Origin: Arenibacter sp. 6A1
Lineage (GTDB): Bacteria > Bacteroidota > Bacteroidia > Flavobacteriales > Flavobacteriaceae
Length of the DNA stretch: 64,000 nt
Assembly: GCF_012272855.1 (NCBI RefSeq)
Contig: NZ_JAAXCQ010000010.1
Coordinates: forward strand, 1-64,000
Direction of reading: 5' to 3'
The notes beneath the pieces were generated by a model, which ran no database searches, had not been told where the DNA came from, and saw only the letters and a program-made list of their open reading frames with translations. Shown one piece after another: positions 63,437-64,000 of this stretch. Positions within the stretch are counted from its first letter, which is position 1; each line of letters opens with the position of its first letter. Position numbers and translations under genes: made by a program.

Positions 63437-64000
63437 ATGAATAGTCTAAAAAAGGTTTTTAAGTTATCGAAGGAAATTGCTCATTCTATTTTAGAAGGCA
63501 GGAAGGTCGACGTTGGGGAAAGACAAACGCATTGGTCTCAAAAGGAAGAAGAATATATAGTTCAAAGTCTTACAGAAAAGAATAGTGTATTAGCAAGAAA
63601 AAAACAGCGTAAAGCGATAGAAAAATCGAAGAAGCAAGACTGGAAAAGAATACAGAAAGAACTAAAATTAAAAGAAAGATATGGTTTTGTCAAAAGATTA
63701 TATCGGGCCGCTGCTGTATTGTTAGCAATTACTGGGGCTTCATTTGTCTATTATTATAATTTTTCATCATTTTCTGAACCGATAGGTACTATTGATCCAA
63801 ACGCTATTACATTGAGGATGGAAGACGGAACGGTACAATCGATTAATCCTGAAGTTTCGATTCCTGTCTTAGATAAAAAGGGCAGTACAATTTTCACCCA
63901 GCATAAAGGGATCTTAAAGTATCACGGGGATTATTCATCTGAGGGTTTGATGTACAGTGAATTAACCGTACCTAATGGGAAGAAAATTAAATTAGAACTT
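63437..64000 (+). CDS. FecR-type anti-sigma factor, truncated by window end
   Basis: The first 188 codons, starting ATG at 63437 (MNSLKKVFKLSKEIAHSILE). A Lys/Glu-rich cytoplasmic part binds the sigma factor. One membrane helix follows at about residues 84-105 (AAAVLLAITGASFVYYY), and the periplasmic FecR domain then begins (ITLRMEDGTVQSINPEVSI; ELTVPNGKKIKLEL). It lies 92 bases after the sigma gene. Confidence 0.88.
   Translation, partial: MNSLKKVFKLSKEIAHSILEGRKVDVGERQTHWSQKEEEYIVQSLTEKNSVLARKKQRKAIEKSKKQDWKRIQKELKLKERYGFVKRLYRAAAVLLAITGASFVYYYNFSSFSEPIGTIDPNAITLRMEDGTVQSINPEVSIPVLDKKGSTIFTQHKGILKYHGDYSSEGLMYSELTVPNGKKIKLEL

Noticed and set aside
1-64000. CRISPR arrays, prophage, integrases or insertion sequences
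   Set aside because: No regularly spaced repeats, transposases, integrases or phage structural genes were found among the open frames.

Overview
The window looks like chromosome of a marine-type member of the Flavobacteriaceae (Bacteroidota). The evidence is an AT-rich background, promoters of the form TTG-N~20-TAnnTTTG, TonB-dependent receptors with an N-terminal carboxypeptidase-regulatory domain, a NagB-LmbE fusion, a CusA-TolC fusion, a Sec/lipoprotein-type (clade II) NosZ, and a sigma/FecR pair. The genus cannot be fixed from the sequence alone. No prophage, CRISPR array, rRNA or transposase was seen.

Layout. 1-620: 3' end of a tRNA-Arg, its terminator and a partly deleted tandem duplication. 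619-18131: sugar region with an MFS sugar porter, a 3-keto-disaccharide hydrolase-type protein (DUF1080), a ThuA lipoprotein, a sugar epimerase, a second MFS transporter and an AraC regulator. Divergently from these runs a six-gene operon: TIM-barrel isomerase, Gfo/Idh oxidoreductase, zinc alcohol dehydrogenase, SDR epimerase, second Gfo/Idh, and a 1056-aa lipoprotein joining a pseudo-SGNH domain, a dehydrogenase propeller, HEAT-like repeats and cytochrome c. Two promoters on either side of the AraC gene share a 41-bp block (34/41 identical), the same 14-bp spacing and the same -7 octamer, so AraC probably controls both arms. 18174-31254: TonB receptor and PepSY reductase (siderophore or metal), DoxX and paired DsrE-like proteins, a thioredoxin, a CusA-TolC fusion with CusB, and a Fur-family regulator. 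31445-35865: acyl-CoA carboxylase (biotin carrier, biotin carboxylase, carboxyltransferase) with TesB thioesterase, most likely for propionyl-CoA.

36422-53374 is a nitrogen-oxide region. It holds the nos cluster (cytochrome c, fasciclin lipoprotein, nosZ, membrane protein, nosL, cupin, nosD, nosF, nosY, and an unusual His-rich 12-TM protein). An opposing NO-defence operon follows (cupin, RIC di-iron repair protein, hemerythrin, small membrane protein, 2Fe-2S ferredoxin, truncated haemoglobin) with an Rrf2 regulator, then a copper-import operon (small CxGKC protein, OprC/NosA-like TonB receptor with CxxxM and HxM motifs, Met/His-rich lipoprotein). The nos and NosA operons each carry a TGAC-N4-GTCA Crp/Fnr-type site at nearly the same distance from the -7 box. 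The NO-defence promoter and the rrf2 promoter carry related TACGTATT palindromes.

53445-60270: NagB-LmbE fusion, then LacI regulator, mannonate dehydratase, KDPG aldolase and KDG kinase (lower hexuronate pathway), with one clear LacI operator. 60620-64000: DUF255 thioredoxin-like protein, ECF sigma factor and the start of its FecR anti-sigma factor, cut by the window end.

Four copies of a GC-rich structured repeat (about 80-91 bp, GGCGTT...AACGC ends) sit in intergenic spaces.
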